Shown here: in pieces, positions 1-12,300 of the stretch
Numbering within the stretch: position 1 is the first letter of the stretch
Layout: the number at the start of each line of letters is the position of its first letter
Assembly: GCA_036897485.1 (NCBI GenBank)
Contig: JAYMTF010001290.1
Location: 1 to 24,502, forward strand
DNA: 24,502 nucleotides
Reading direction: 5' to 3'
Source: Pelargonium nanum
Lineage: Eukaryota; Streptophyta; Magnoliopsida; Geraniales; Geraniaceae
Program-made: the position numbers and the translations under genes
The notes under the pieces: generated by a model
Database searches by the model: none
Told to the model about the DNA's origin: nothing
The model's input: the letters and a program-made list of their open reading frames with translations, nothing else

Positions 1-205
1 TAGGGCCCCTGCTTTGTTTTTAGAGACTGCTCTACAAGGGCAGTCTCCTTAAGTGGTTTGCCACATCCTGGTTCTATGGTTTTCACCATGTTAGATTTCA
101 TGCTTTGCTTAGTTTGCTTTAGTTGGTTTGTTTCTTCTATGTTACTTAAATTCTGTATGCCTTTTTGGCCCCTTTCGATTTAATGAGAAGTTCTAGTTTC
201 CCTTA
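1..205 (+). other. Possible 3' tail of a non-LTR element or upstream transcript
   Basis: No protein is recognisable here. The stretch is T-rich, contains a TTTAATGAGAAG segment and ends in a run of seven A at about 205, which resembles the 3' end of a plant LINE or the end of a polyadenylated transcript copied into DNA. A short perfect hairpin (GAGACTGC at 23-30 against GCAGTCTC at 40-47) is present. The assignment is inference from composition; ordinary 3' flank of an upstream gene is an equal possibility. Confidence 0.25.
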
Positions 206-302
206 AAAAAACACCTCTTAACTACTCTATAAAGGAGTTCAAAATTGAGTGAGAAAAGGAAATAGATTTTCGAGTAGCAATAGGAGACAGAAATTGACAA
301 AA

Positions 303-310
303 TATAAATA
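303..310 (+). promoter_or_regulatory. Putative TATA box of the ATG1 gene
   Basis: TATAAATA lies 379 bp upstream of the ATG at 689, in AT-rich sequence followed by a pyrimidine-rich stretch (about 372-387). If used, transcription would begin near 335-345 and give a leader of about 350 nt. No better TATA candidate is seen closer to the start codon. Confidence 0.45.
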
Positions 311-439
311 AAGCCAAAAAGAATAAATAGGCTATCCATCCAATAATCTATCACCAATTCACACATCCTTACTTTTCTCTCTCCTCCGAATCCAAAAGTA
401 AAAAAAGAAGACCCAAATCAAATAGAAATAGCAATAAAA

Positions 440-521
440 ATGGATGATTCGGCGTCGTTTCCTAACAAAAAACATTGAACACCAAGAAGCAACAGAACAT
501 CATCATCTGAACAATTACTAA
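440..521 (+). promoter_or_regulatory. Two overlapping upstream ORFs in the ATG1 leader
   Basis: Two ATGs four bases apart open in different frames: 440-478 (12 codons, stop TGA) and 444-521 (25 codons, stop TAA). Both end before the kinase start at 689, so ribosomes would have to reinitiate or leak past them. Whether they lie in the mature mRNA depends on the transcription start, which is inferred only from the TATA box at 303. Confidence 0.35.
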
Positions 522-633
522 GAAAACCATCTCCTTCCTCTGCAGCCCAAAGCTTGTTGTTCCTTAAATCCCAAACATCATACGCTACACAATACACAGT
601 CACGACTTCGATTCACAGACACCAAAAGCAAAC

Positions 634-654
634 ATGAATTTCCGCAAAAACTGA
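634..654 (+). promoter_or_regulatory. Six-codon upstream ORF close to the ATG1 start
   Basis: ATG at 634 is followed by five codons and TGA, ending 34 bases before the kinase ATG. It is minimal, but sits on any plausible 5' leader of the gene. Confidence 0.35.
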
Positions 655-688
655 ACCCACAAACCATATTTGGTCAACTGGGTCGGAG

Positions 689-3600
689 ATGGATCACCAT
701 ACCCATACCCGCCTCGTCGGCGACTACTTTCTCGGCCCCAGAGTCGGCTCCGGCTCCTTCGCCGTCGTCTGGCGCTCCCGTCACCGGCACTCCGGCGCCG
801 TCGTTGCAGTCAAGGAGATTGACAAGAAGCAGCTCAGCCCCAAAGTCAGTGAGAATTTGGTCAAGGAGATTTCCATTCTCAGCACCATTGATCACCCCAA
901 CATTATTCGACTTTTCGAAGTCATCGAGGTCTATTAGCTTCTCTTTTGCTGTTCCACGTTTCGATTTCAAGTGTTTGATTTTCATTTGGGTTTTGGGTTT
1001 TTAGTCTGCGGATAGGATTTTTCTTGTGTTGGAGTATTGCGAAGGAGGTGATCTTGCTGCTTACATTCATCGCCATGGGAAGGTTTCAGAGGCTGCTGCG
1101 AAGCGCTTCATGACCCAATTGGGTATATTTACTTTACTATTGAATAATGTTTTTTTTTTTAATCAAGTTGTGTACTTCTTAGTTAATGGGCAATTGGGTT
1201 GGTGCTTAAGTTACAATCCATTGATTATTCTAATGCTTATTCAGCTGTGTTTTAATGCTAATGATCATGCAAAGTGGGCGTTTTGATAGGTTTAAATGCT
1301 TATTACTGGACTTTCTTTTCTCAATTTGTTAGTTGTCTTATTGTGCAGCTGAAGGATTGCAAGTGCTTCAAGAAAAACATCTTATTCATAGAGATTTAAA
1401 GCCACAGGTAATGGGGGTTACCATCTTGAGCTGTAGACGCATTGATTAGATTTCCTAATCTAGGTGCTGTCTTACCGCCTTAATAGTGATTGTTCACTAT
1501 TTACTGTTACACTTTGTTGGAAATTCTAGTAGCATTTATGTGATGTAACACATGTACTTGGAAGATTATGTCATGCTTTGCATTTTGGGTATCATATACA
1601 TGGATATTCTTTTTATCATGGTTGCTTGGTAATTGAACTTCCAATTTCCATGATTGGTACGTTTAGATGCTTGGATTTTCTTCTTGATCTATCTGTTTAA
1701 ATTTGTAGAACTTGCTCTTATCTGGTAGTGAGGAGACTCCGTTGCTGAAGATAGGGGATTTTGGTTTTGCAAGGTAAGTTTATTTGAGTAACTTGTCTAG
1801 ATATTTAGACACCTGTGGTGTTCCTATATGGTGTGGAATTTGGAGCTGAATACCTAATGATGAATTTGAAGTTTGTATAGTAACTATATTTTTAATGTTC
1901 ATTATTATGTGACTTTACAAGGTAGTATTTTTCACCCATTTCTTAGGATCTAATGCCTTCTATTATTAATATACTTAATGATTCTTCGAAGTGCTGTATG
2001 ATATAGATGATCATACTTCCTTAAGTGAATCACAACTCAAGTCATTTTTGTGATTCACTTAAGGAACATACACTGATTCTTATAATGATATAGATAAACA
2101 GTATGTCATGGTTCTTATAACAAGTTAAAACATCAAGTTAATTGCATAATGAAGCCTGTCATATTGATCATGACTGTAGTATGGGGTTATTAGATATTTA
2201 GATGCAATAAATATATGAGGCAAGCATCTTTTTTCTGCCAGGTAGACACTGGTAATTTCACTAACTGCTAACTAGTAAAGTAATACATTAGAAGAAGATA
2301 TAATATCATTTGCATTTGGTCTTCTCCTGAATATATCTACATGCCAGGTCCCTAACACCCCAAGGGTTGGCTGACACTTTATGCGGTTCACCATTATACA
2401 TGGCTCCGGAAATCATTCAGAACCAGAAATATGATGCAAAGGTGATGTAGCTTAAATTTTTTGTCTCAGTGATTGTACATTTTGAAGTCTGTGGCATTCT
2501 CATGTTTAGTAATTATTTACTTGATTCTCTCACATGTGCAGGCTGACTTATGGAGTGTTGGAGCAATATTATTTCAGCTGGTGACTGGAAAGCCACCATT
2601 TGATGGCAACAGTCAGTTGCAGGTTTTTGTTTTCCTATGTAATGTGAAGTTCTTAAGTGCCATAAATATTTTTGCACTTATTCTGGTTACTTGCTGAGTG
2701 CAGCTTTTTCAGAACATTCTGACATCCACTGAGCTGCGGTTTCCTCAAGGTACCTTAAAGGAACTACATCCAGATTGCGTGGATCTTTGCAGAAGCCTTT
2801 TACGTCAAAATCCAGGTACCGGATATTGTCATACAATTTGTGTATGTTTCTGAGCTTGTCCAGGCCCACTTGTGGCCATACCATCATACGTACACACACA
2901 CACACACTTAATTTACAATCTGACTTCAACTATATGAACAGTTATCATACCCCAAAAATCGGCCATTTGTGGCTATTATGTGCTGATTCTAACTCACATG
3001 TATATATTGAATTTTCAGTTGAGCGGCTATCGTTCAAGGAATTCTTCAATCACAAGTTCCTAAGGGAGCCAAGGTAATGTTCTGCCCTTCATTTTCTTTT
3101 AACCACTATTTTAGGTTCATTTGCAACTATATACTTAGTGGGATGTCCATGGTATTCCTCTAGTATTCAGCCAAAGGGAGGAAATAAAATAAAATATTGT
3201 ATTGTGTACTGTAGGCCAACAGGGGATGTTGAGGGATCTACTGTGCTGCCTCCATTGAAATCAATGGTTGAGCAGTTTGATTGTTTCGCATCTGAAAAGA
3301 GGTCTCAATTGCATTCTGGGCCTAACGCGAACACTTATATCAGGAATCTAAAACCAGGTTCATCTGTGTGTGACAGCACAATATTGCATGGGAAAGATCT
3401 TGGCAGTACATCTAGCGGCAAAACTGTTCATGGTTTGAAACCAAAAACTGCATGTGATATACTGGGGAGACCTATTGGTGCTGACATATGTTCATCAGAT
3501 CATCTAAAAGGTCTTTTTCTTTCTCAGGAATGTTCTTATTAAGCTCATATTTTGTTTAAAGTTTCTTACTTCGTCTTAATAATGCAGTTACTGACTCGAT

Positions 3601-5291
3601 GGAGTCCATTGAGAGGGAATACGTTCTTGTCAATGCTCATATTACTTCAATGGAGAATTTCTCTTACTACATTGAGTCATCCCTGCAAGATAACTTTGCT
3701 ACAAGAGTTTCTATTAGTGCACAGGAGAAAAATGACCATGTTATAGCAGTTGAAATGCAATCAAAAGAGCTGGCTGCTTGTTCAGTTGATGGTGCAGAAA
3801 ATCCAGATGCATTAGCAACTCTGTGTGCATCAACTATATTAAAGGAAGCTCAGGGGCTATCCATATTGCATCCTTCTACTAGGCTCCGGTTGTTACATCA
3901 GTATGTCCGAGCTCTTACAGAACTCGCACAGGAGAAGGTGAATTATTTAACTTAATCTATTTTTTGATTATTACTATTATTATTTGGATAAGACGTACTG
4001 TCTAGAAATTCTTTTGATCCTATTCAGTGACATTGAACAAGGCATCATACATGCATTAATTATTTCATTTAATTAGTTATGATAGCACATAGCCCATTTC
4101 TAGCAGCGCTCTTCACCTATTCAAGAAAGTTTTATTTATAGTCAGTCATGACAAGATCATAATCTAATGCTGTAATACATGCAAGTTTATGACGAGGACA
4201 AACGTTTATTCTTGGTAGAGCCTTTCCAGGAAACACTTCGCCAAATATAGTCTAATATTCTTAATTATAAGACTCAATTTATTTGGCTAGGTTCATCAAG
4301 AATGATGATGCTTATCTTGTGTAGTATCACCAACTAGAGATTGAAAAGGATTATTCTGTCAGTCAACATTTATTACTTTCTTATATCTCTCTTCTTTTCT
4401 TCAGTCCAAAAAATAAGAGTTCTTTTAGCTAAAAATATCCTCTGTTTGATTGGGTAATTCACCAAACATTCTTGTTGAGGTTATTGGGTATGCCTCTTCT
4501 TTTGATTGATTATATTGAATAACTTTATGTAGTCGTTTTTGGCAGTATAATGCAGGACTTTTTGTAGAGTCGTTTTCTGTCGAACTGGTTGTTTTGGCTG
4601 TATGGAAGAAAGCTCTTCAAATTTGCAGCACTTGGCAGCCATTCACTGCAGCGGGTGATTTGCCTGGAAACGAGTTTACCCTCAAGCAGGGCAATGCAAG
4701 CTTGTATCTGTACTCATCTGAAACCATAGACTTTAGCAGTCCATCTTCAGTTTCTGCATGGGCAGAACAAGGGTTTATTGCTGCGTTTGATCGAGCAGAC
4801 AAGTTATCGTATCATCTGCGAGATACAGATGGTTAGGCTGCTCAACAATTCGTGCTTTCTTTTTCACTATACTAGGTTTTCATATTTCTCCCAATCGTAT
4901 TGCAGGTGCTGTAGAGATGCCCGACGCAATGGAAATGATATTCCAGAAAGCACTTTCTATTGGGACAAGTGGTGCCGTAAGTAGACTTTCCTTATGTGCT
5001 GCCTTTTCGCAATCGAACCAATGCTAATCTGAATAGCCATTTTGTATGTTGCAGGTGGATGAATATATGGAGAACAAAGGCAGAGCAGCAGCATCATACT
5101 CCAAAGCAATGCTCCTACTCTCATTTATTGTTGGAGAAGCTACATCTTTGCCTTTGAACCCTCCGTTCTCATTAACTCCCGCCAATAAGAAGCGAATCGA
5201 AGTTTACATCAACAATTTGCAGTCCCACCAGACTCACTATCTAATGTCAAAGTCCTCCGCAAAGCCATCCCAAGATCATCTTACCAAGTAA
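689..5291 (+). CDS. ATG1: ATG1-family autophagy Ser/Thr protein kinase, 13 exons
   Basis: ATG1 (ULK-type) is the kinase of the ATG1-ATG13 complex that starts autophagosome formation in the cytosol. Exons assembled with GT-AG introns and kept frame: 689-928, 1005-1122, 1349-1407, 1709-1773, 2348-2441, 2542-2622, 2704-2815, 3019-3073, 3215-3510, 3588-3937, 4546-4831, 4906-4976, 5055-5291; 2064 nt, about 687 aa. The kinase domain covers about residues 13-270: glycine loop GSGSFAVV (20-27), VAVK lysine 42, catalytic HRD Asp135, DFG Asp156, activation segment [11 protein letters not shown] (172-182). A Ser-rich linker follows (about 276-373). The C-terminal part (about 374-687) holds [24 protein letters not shown] and [18 protein letters not shown], matching the plant ATG1 C-terminal region that in the family binds ATG13. 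All catalytic residues are present and no frame break is seen. The length is slightly below what I recall for Arabidopsis ATG1b/ATG1c; which paralogue it is cannot be decided by eye. Confidence 0.93.
2017..2066. repeat. Perfect 19-bp inverted repeat in ATG1 intron 4
   Basis: TTCCTTAAGTGAATCACAA at 2017-2035 is followed, after a 12-base spacer, by its exact reverse complement at 2048-2066. The pair is flanked by direct copies of ATGATATAGAT at 1998-2008 and 2085-2095. It lies in the 574-bp intron 1774-2347. It could be a tiny fold-back insertion or a replication-slippage product. Confidence 0.85.
2892..2907. repeat. (AC)n microsatellite in ATG1 intron 7
   Basis: About eight AC units lie in the 203-bp intron 2816-3018. 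Likely length-polymorphic. Confidence 0.85.
3938..4545 (+). other. Long intron 10 of ATG1, nothing recognised
   Basis: This 608-bp AT-rich intron splits the codons for AQEK and YNAGLF. It holds no ORF or repeat that I recognise; the acceptor is preceded by a T-rich tract (GTCGTTTTTGGCAG). Confidence 0.8.
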
Positions 5292-6399
5292 ATAACACAA
5301 CTCATTATGTACAGTACAGGTATTCATAGAATGAAAGCACTCGTCACGCATGAGATAGTGCCTGGGAGAAGTGGCCAAGTTGTGGCGTGTAGTTTCTCCG
5401 ATCGCCCTTTTTTTTGTTTTGTTTTACCCTTCTTGGTGATGACATGGTTATACAGTTGAATATTTGGTTTGTTGATGACGTATTGACGGGAGTACGTACT
5501 ACTTGGGCATGTATCTACTATACCATAATACTGTCATTTTGGCACTAGACGATGTCTATTATGGTGTAGTAGAGTCTTCTATCTTTGACAGACAAATTGT
5601 AAATTCAAATGGCAATGTAACATGTACAGTCCAGCTTATAAATATATATATATTGCAAGTTCATGTAAATGTTAATCAAGCACTCTAGTGGGTACTGGGT
5701 CTCAGTTAAGGTTGTGGTATTCTATATATCTACCTAGTAGACACAAACTGTCATGAATCGTGCAAACATTAATCAGGAACCGCATTATGTCAACTAAATG
5801 CGACTACTGGAGTTGGAGTAATGGCTTCAGTTCAGCAATTTCACAAAGACCAAGTATGTGGAACATAAAGTGACATGACAACAGGGTCTTTATTTATGTT
5901 CCTATATTTCAGATGTAAAGTGTGTGCTACTCTGCTAAAACATGAGCAAGAAAACAAAGTACGTACAAAAGAAAACCTAAATGTATCTACATGGTTGGAA
6001 TCAGATCTAGAGACAAAACGACCTCTGTTATCAAGTACGGCCTCTGTTATCAAGCACAAGCCTGTGTTTCGACAGGCTTCTCACTAACTAGGCAAATCTT
6101 CAAAAGGATTTAAAATGTAAAACACATACCTTAGGAGAAATGAGGCCTGACCAAGGCCCTTCAGTACTTATGATTCTTGTCTAAGTCTCTATCCAAGGAT
6201 GTTTGTAAAATAGCAGTTTTCATGAGTTCAAGAAAATAAATAGGCAAATGCAGATAAATTAAGTACACACACCTACACGACAAGTTTCGTGACTGCAGGA
6301 CTTGAAACTAGATAGAGATAAAGTAGACAAGGGGAAAAGTTAGAAACTGCATGCAACCAATAAAGGTTTCCTTTGCTTGATTGCATGCAATTTCAAGTA
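5292..6399. other. Convergent 3' region between ATG1 and LHY
   Basis: The gap between the ATG1 stop (5291) and the LHY stop (6400) must hold both 3' untranslated regions. A minus-strand AATAAA-like signal (plus TTTATTT at about 5887-5893) could end LHY about 510 bases after its stop. Short ORFs here have no recognisable family. If both transcripts extend past the middle they would overlap antisense. Confidence 0.55.
6022..6079. repeat. 14-bp tandem duplication beside a perfect hairpin
   Basis: CCTCTGTTATCAAG occurs at 6022 and again at 6041 (period 19). It is followed by AAGCCTGT (6058-6065), six loop bases, and ACAGGCTT (6072-6079). The site is about 320-380 bases past the LHY stop, probably inside its 3' untranslated region. 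Confidence 0.8.
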
Positions 6400-9300
6400 T
6401 CACATTGAAGCCTCCCCATCCAGCCGTATCCTTTTTGGGCCTTTCTCTTCACCTTGGCTATTGGAAGCTGGCCCCCGATTCTCCCTGGCCTCAACTGAAC
6501 ACCTTTTATAGGGCTTGAATCCTGTTCGACGAGTCTTAAACTTTGCCTGTCCAAGTCCCATTGTCAAGAGTCCCTCCTCGCCATTGTCATCACCTGTTGA
6601 TGATACTGTTTTCTCTCCTTCTTGATGATACGAATAAGAATCCCATGTCTTGCTGTTGAGATCTAAAAGTGATGTATCCATGTTTTTATCATCTTTGTTT
6701 CTCTCTTCATTTTTCACCTGTGTGCCGCGGTTTTCTTCAGTATTGTTCTTTTGATCTTCCCTATTTTTCAGATCATGTGGCGGCGGCGGGGAAAAGCTTT
6801 GTGGCAATACCTCTCGTCTGAAGAGTGCTTGAAAGGCCAACCGCCCCTAAGATACATAAATAAAGTTAGAATAGCTGAAAGCATCAATAAATGCAGAAAC
6901 CAGATACCAGTCGCAATTAAGAATGTCCAACTACCTCTTCGGACACCTCTTTCCAAGAATCATTCAAGTTGCTGATACTTCTAATTCGTCGATTAATAGA
7001 ATCAGCCGCCAGAAGATTCGCATCAGCTTCTTTTGGTTGTTCTTCATTCTCTTTCTCATGCTTCTCCAATGCATCTGTCTCTACTTCACTGCTGGAGGCG
7101 GTGTTGGAACCACAAGATGAACGGTCAACTGGATTCCTGTTCTTTAACTTGTCTGAATCATGCACCTCAGTTACAGCTGCAGCCTTTCCATCATCAGGAA
7201 CTTCTAAATCAGCACTTAATTTTGCACCTCCACTCTCCTCAGAGTCCGATGATGATGCAGTAAGGGACTTAGAAGCTGAGTGTTGAGCTTGCAGGGCTTC
7301 AGAGCATTTTGGATCAAGATGTTGATCTTGCAACGATGAATTTTGAACGGTATCCTCTTTTTTCTCTGTCTTGGCAAGCTGAACTTGATCCATTTCCATG
7401 GATTGAACTGCAGTGGTGGACCCGGGGGTGCAGGTGAAGGTTGTGCTAAGAGGAGCACACACAGGCAGCAGTCCATGGGCTGCCCACCAAGCAGTTGCAG
7501 CTGCAACAGTAGCGCCGGCAATAGCTGCCATACTGGGAGTGGAGTTCATTTGCCTAGATTGAAAACTTTCTGGGGTGCATGCAGGAGAATCTCGGATAGT
7601 CCCATTAGGCCAAAATGAAGCTGCAAAGCTTGCAGCAGCATGAGCTGCTGGGTTTTGTAGCAGAGTGGATACAATAAGACTTGAAAATGCGGAGGAAACA
7701 TGGAGATAGGATTGGTAATCCTCTTGATTATGGCAAAATGGGGTGAAGGGAGGCTGAAAATTAGGAATTGATTGATGAACAGAAGATCTTGGTGAGTTAT
7801 TTTGATGCTCGGTAGTTCCAGATGAAGCCGCGTTTGTAAATGGATTAAGGTGCCCATTCACATTTCCCATAGGGTGAAATATAGTGTCCCTAGAAGTTTG
7901 AACACAAGTTCCTTGGCTCCCATCTAGAACATGTACAGGGACATGCCTGGGGTAACTGTGAGCAGCTTGCATCTCATCCGGCAACGCATGATTAAAATCC
8001 TTTAACTTCTTGCCTTGATCTAATTTCTCGTCCTGATTCTCCAAGTTCAAAACTTTACTTGTTCCATTATCGTCAACTGTCTGTTCATCAGCAGGCTTAT
8101 CCAACTTCTGATTACCTTTGAAGTCAGTTGTAACAAAAGATTCATTTGTTTCATCCTGATCGATTATCTCTTCCAATGAAGGCACAAACTCCCTGAACCT
8201 GCATGAATTTCCGAGTGCCACAGGTGTAAGTACAGAACTTTTGTTAGGTGTAGACCCTGAGGAACAATTAGCTTCTTGGACAAGGGTTAAGACTTCCGAG
8301 CATTTGTCCTGATTTTCTTTAGCATTTGATGCCTTATCATCTTGAATACATTTCTGAAAAACAATGAACAAAAAGAATTATTATAGAAAAAAGGTGGAAA
8401 ATGACTGGTCCAAGAACAAAATCAAAGTAATGAATGAACAGAGCCAAGAGGAGAAATTCACCTCAGGAAGTGGTTCTTTCTCCAAGTCCAGTACTTGATT
8501 ACAGTGAAAAGAACCCGATGTCAAGAGTTTTCCATCCTTCGGACTAACCTGAGATGTTGGAGTACCTAAACCAGTCTTTCTAGGATAAGGATTGCTTGGT
8601 TTCCTCTTAGGGCGAGGAGGAGGGATGTCTATGTCAATAGCTTGTCCTATAGGAACACCTTTAACGAGAGCCTCCTTCTCCAACTGTAAGAGGAATATGT
8701 GTTACTGTGTTAGTATTCTCAATTTGATCAGGTGAAATTTATAGAAAGCCATTTCAAGAAACCATGATGCATTTGGATTGCATTCTCATTCTCCATATAT
8801 TGTACTATGAAAATCACTGAATCAACATGAATTTTAAATGATAAACAAATTTGGTAATGTTTGCTAAATGTGAATAAATAACAAAAGGTAATTTCAAACA
8901 CGAATTCTCAGCATGTTATAATATATATTCGTAGATGTAAGATCAGCAATAACAATAGATAAAGCAAGAGAAGAATAAGACAAATGGTTCAAGGAAAATA
9001 GAAGCATAGCAGATTATATAAAAAAAGAAATGCATGTACAAGTACAAGTAGATCCTCTCAAGGATTATATTAGAACATTTTATTTTATTTAATCGATAAG
9101 AACAATCAAGCCATTTCCCAAACAATGTTGGGACATGAAACTTTCAGCAAATCTCCTTGGGATCCTCCACTCCCCCCTATTAATGTTATCTCATTCGTTA
9201 AGCCGAACATTATCATGTCTTTTCTTACTACTTACCATGTTAATTTAAGTCAACCCTACCACATATAGTTTCTCCTAATTGAATTCCCTCACATGTCCGT

Positions 9301-12300
9301 GTAGGTCACTAACCTCGATGCGGCGCTTCATGTCTTCTAAACACTCTTAAATGGTTTTTCTTTATGTAATCACAATTGAAGCTAGCCCTGCTCTTCACCG
9401 GATACCATTTTTATTATATTATTTTTCTAGTGTTACCACAAATTCACTATACATTCTCATCTCAGCTACACCCATCTTATGGTTTTCCACCATCTTATGG
9501 TTTTCCAGCATCTATGGAGCTCAACATTTAGTGTCATAAAATATAGTTGACCAAACAATTAAAATACAGAACTTTCCTTACAGCTTTTGAGAAACTTCTT
9601 TATCACAAAGAACTGTAGAAATCATCCCACACTAATCATATTTTTATAAAACTCTCCAATAATTTTGAATCAAGATACCAAAAATAGTCACTGTTAGTAA
9701 CTTTCTTATCTTCTAACATAATTGAATCAATACTTACCCCTATTCCTTCTAAAATTACACTACATATATTCAGTTGTGGTTCTACTTCGTGTAAACCCCT
9801 TTGATTCTAAGACTTCTCTCCATATATCTAATTTGACATTAATCCTCAGTCTTGCAAAAACATTAATCATGGGACGTCATCTTGAGAAGGTCTTAGTGAG
9901 CTCACCAATGTAAGGCATAGAAGGAAAGGCAGACCCGATCCTTGATGTAACCTTATCGTAATGGAAAAATCTCTAACAATTCCCTTGCTAGCCCTATTGG
10001 TGCTATTATATACATCTCTTTATTAAGTTAATATATTTAAGACATCCTTTCATCTCTAGTACACACTCAAAAACTTCTCTTGGAACCTTATTCCTCTATC
10101 AGGTTAATAACATTTGAGTCCAAATCTTTGCCTCTATAAATTTCCATAAACCCTTTCGATAGGAAGATAGCTTTCATAGTGGATGTACTGGCATAAAACC
10201 ACTATGAATCCTTAGCTTCTGCTCTTATGTCAAATTTCATGAGCAAGACAACGGAAAACATCAAACAAACTTTATTTGTAAAATAGCTTCAACAGAACAC
10301 ATCCACACACAAACAGACATATATAGAGAGAGAGTTTCAAACATGAAAAAGAAAGCCAAAGAAGAAATTATGACAAATGCCTTTCATCATATGTAGCTTT
10401 CTGTGAGCTAACTACATCTCTAACTGATTTTTGACCATTGACTATGCCCAATAGTCTGGCACTTATCTGGACTGATGTTGCATCTATCTTTCTGTATTAC
10501 TGTATCTGATTTTTACAACTTACGTCATGTTGGGGTTAGTACTTTTATTGCAGCTCTTATAGAATATGTAAGCGTATATGTCTGCAACAATTAGCCAAGT
10601 ATTGATCAGAAGTATATGTGCTGACATGACTTTCAAACAATTTGTAAATACGCACATCAATTTGTACGACTTAGAATAGTAAATAGTGTAGCTAAATGCC
10701 AATATGAAGAACCATCCTTTGGAGGCAAGAAACAAGTCCAGTAACAGAGAGAATCCCTAGATTAATGTATTTGGCTTCAAGCCAAAAAATGAATGATTAA
10801 GTTCTAACCAATATTTATAGTGTATCAACAGTCTAGCATACCATGGTCATAAAAATTGTATCACATGCCATAGAAAATATGAATACTATAAAGATATATA
10901 AAAGCATGCACTTCCAAGAAGATTTAATATATATAACAGCACAATGAGAAACAGAATGTGTATGTGTCTGAGATAGAGAGAAGAAAACTATACATGATTG
11001 TGATTATATTCTAAATATACGTGCAACTTGGCTAGCGTTTGAATTATTTTGAAGGAAATGGGAATCACTATTCTGTGCGTAGATTAGAAACCATGCATTT
11101 TTATTTTTCATTCCCACCCCAATCTCATTCCCTCAAATTAGTCCACTTACAATTCTTCCCTAGGGAAAAGGAATGGGATTCCCTTTCCTCTGTGATTATA
11201 TACCCTCAAACATGGCAAATTGATGGATGTAAATAGACACAAAGAAGGGAAATAACATTCCCATTCCTATTCCTTGATTCTCTTTCCCTTCGAAAGAATC
11301 CAAATGAGACATTAGTTTATCCAATAACGAAGAATCAGGTAAAAAGTGCATAATACCCTTGTTCTTGGTTGCTTGAATAAACCAAGTTGGACCCCTAGTC
11401 GATAGTGTTCGAAAGGAGTATGGCCAATACAGATTGTGATTTTCAATTCTAGACCTCAGTCCTTTTATTAGATTTTAGGAGTGATGTTTATAAATTTATT
11501 CTCATAATTTGGAATGCAATCTTGAACTTCTAAGAATTTTGATTTTCCCTACGAAACGTAAAATGGATTTTGGTGCAATTTGAAACTAGTTGACCAAACA
11601 CAGTTTCACTACCAAATGCTATCCGACTCCAAATGGGTTCTGACAAGAAATGGTTTTACAGGTTCTAAAGTAACAGTTAAGAAGAAAATTCAAGGGAAAC
11701 AAACTCAAATATTATACTATAAAGCAGCACATCATATATATGTTGTAGGCAGAACAACACTTCCAGTAATAGATGCATATAAATATTGAAAAACTATTTG
11801 TAGTTAAGGTGGGGATGAAAAGCAAAATCACCTCGAGACTAGAGTTGGTGATATGACATGGATGGTAGTCTGGAAACTGATTGGGATTTTAATGAATAAC
11901 CCATAACAGTATACATTAGTGGGGAAGCCTTAGGCCAGAAGTTACATGAGCAGACTTCGGGAGCATAACAATGATTGAACTCCAATATGAATATTGGAAA
12001 GATTCCATTGACGCCCTCTAGCAAAAGCACAAACTCAGTACATATCTTGCCCACAAGAAAAATATGCAATCAATTGCTGTTGCCAGAAACTTAAGTGACG
12101 CCATACTTCATTAGACTTCTTTATTCATAATCTAAAAGATACTACAATTTCTTATGGTCTTCAAAGGTAATTCCTAATTCATCTTTAACCTTGAATGAAT
12201 GAGGCAAAATTTTAAAAAATGGAATCTTGATCTTTAACGCGGATAAAACTAATCTCAATTCTCACCTTTATTTAATTAGAGATTTTTACCTACTTAAATC

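Noticed and set aside
674..985. 103-codon minus-strand open frame over ATG1 exon 1
   Set aside because: It is the antisense of the GC-rich kinase exon and has no recognisable domain.
7216..7857. Several open frames on both strands within the large LHY exon
   Set aside because: They are shifted or antisense readings of the 1,419-bp LHY exon, whose own frame matches LHY throughout.
11839..12069. 76-codon minus-strand open frame inside the LHY intron
   Set aside because: No known family, no splice signals linking it to LHY and no coding bias visible; probably chance.
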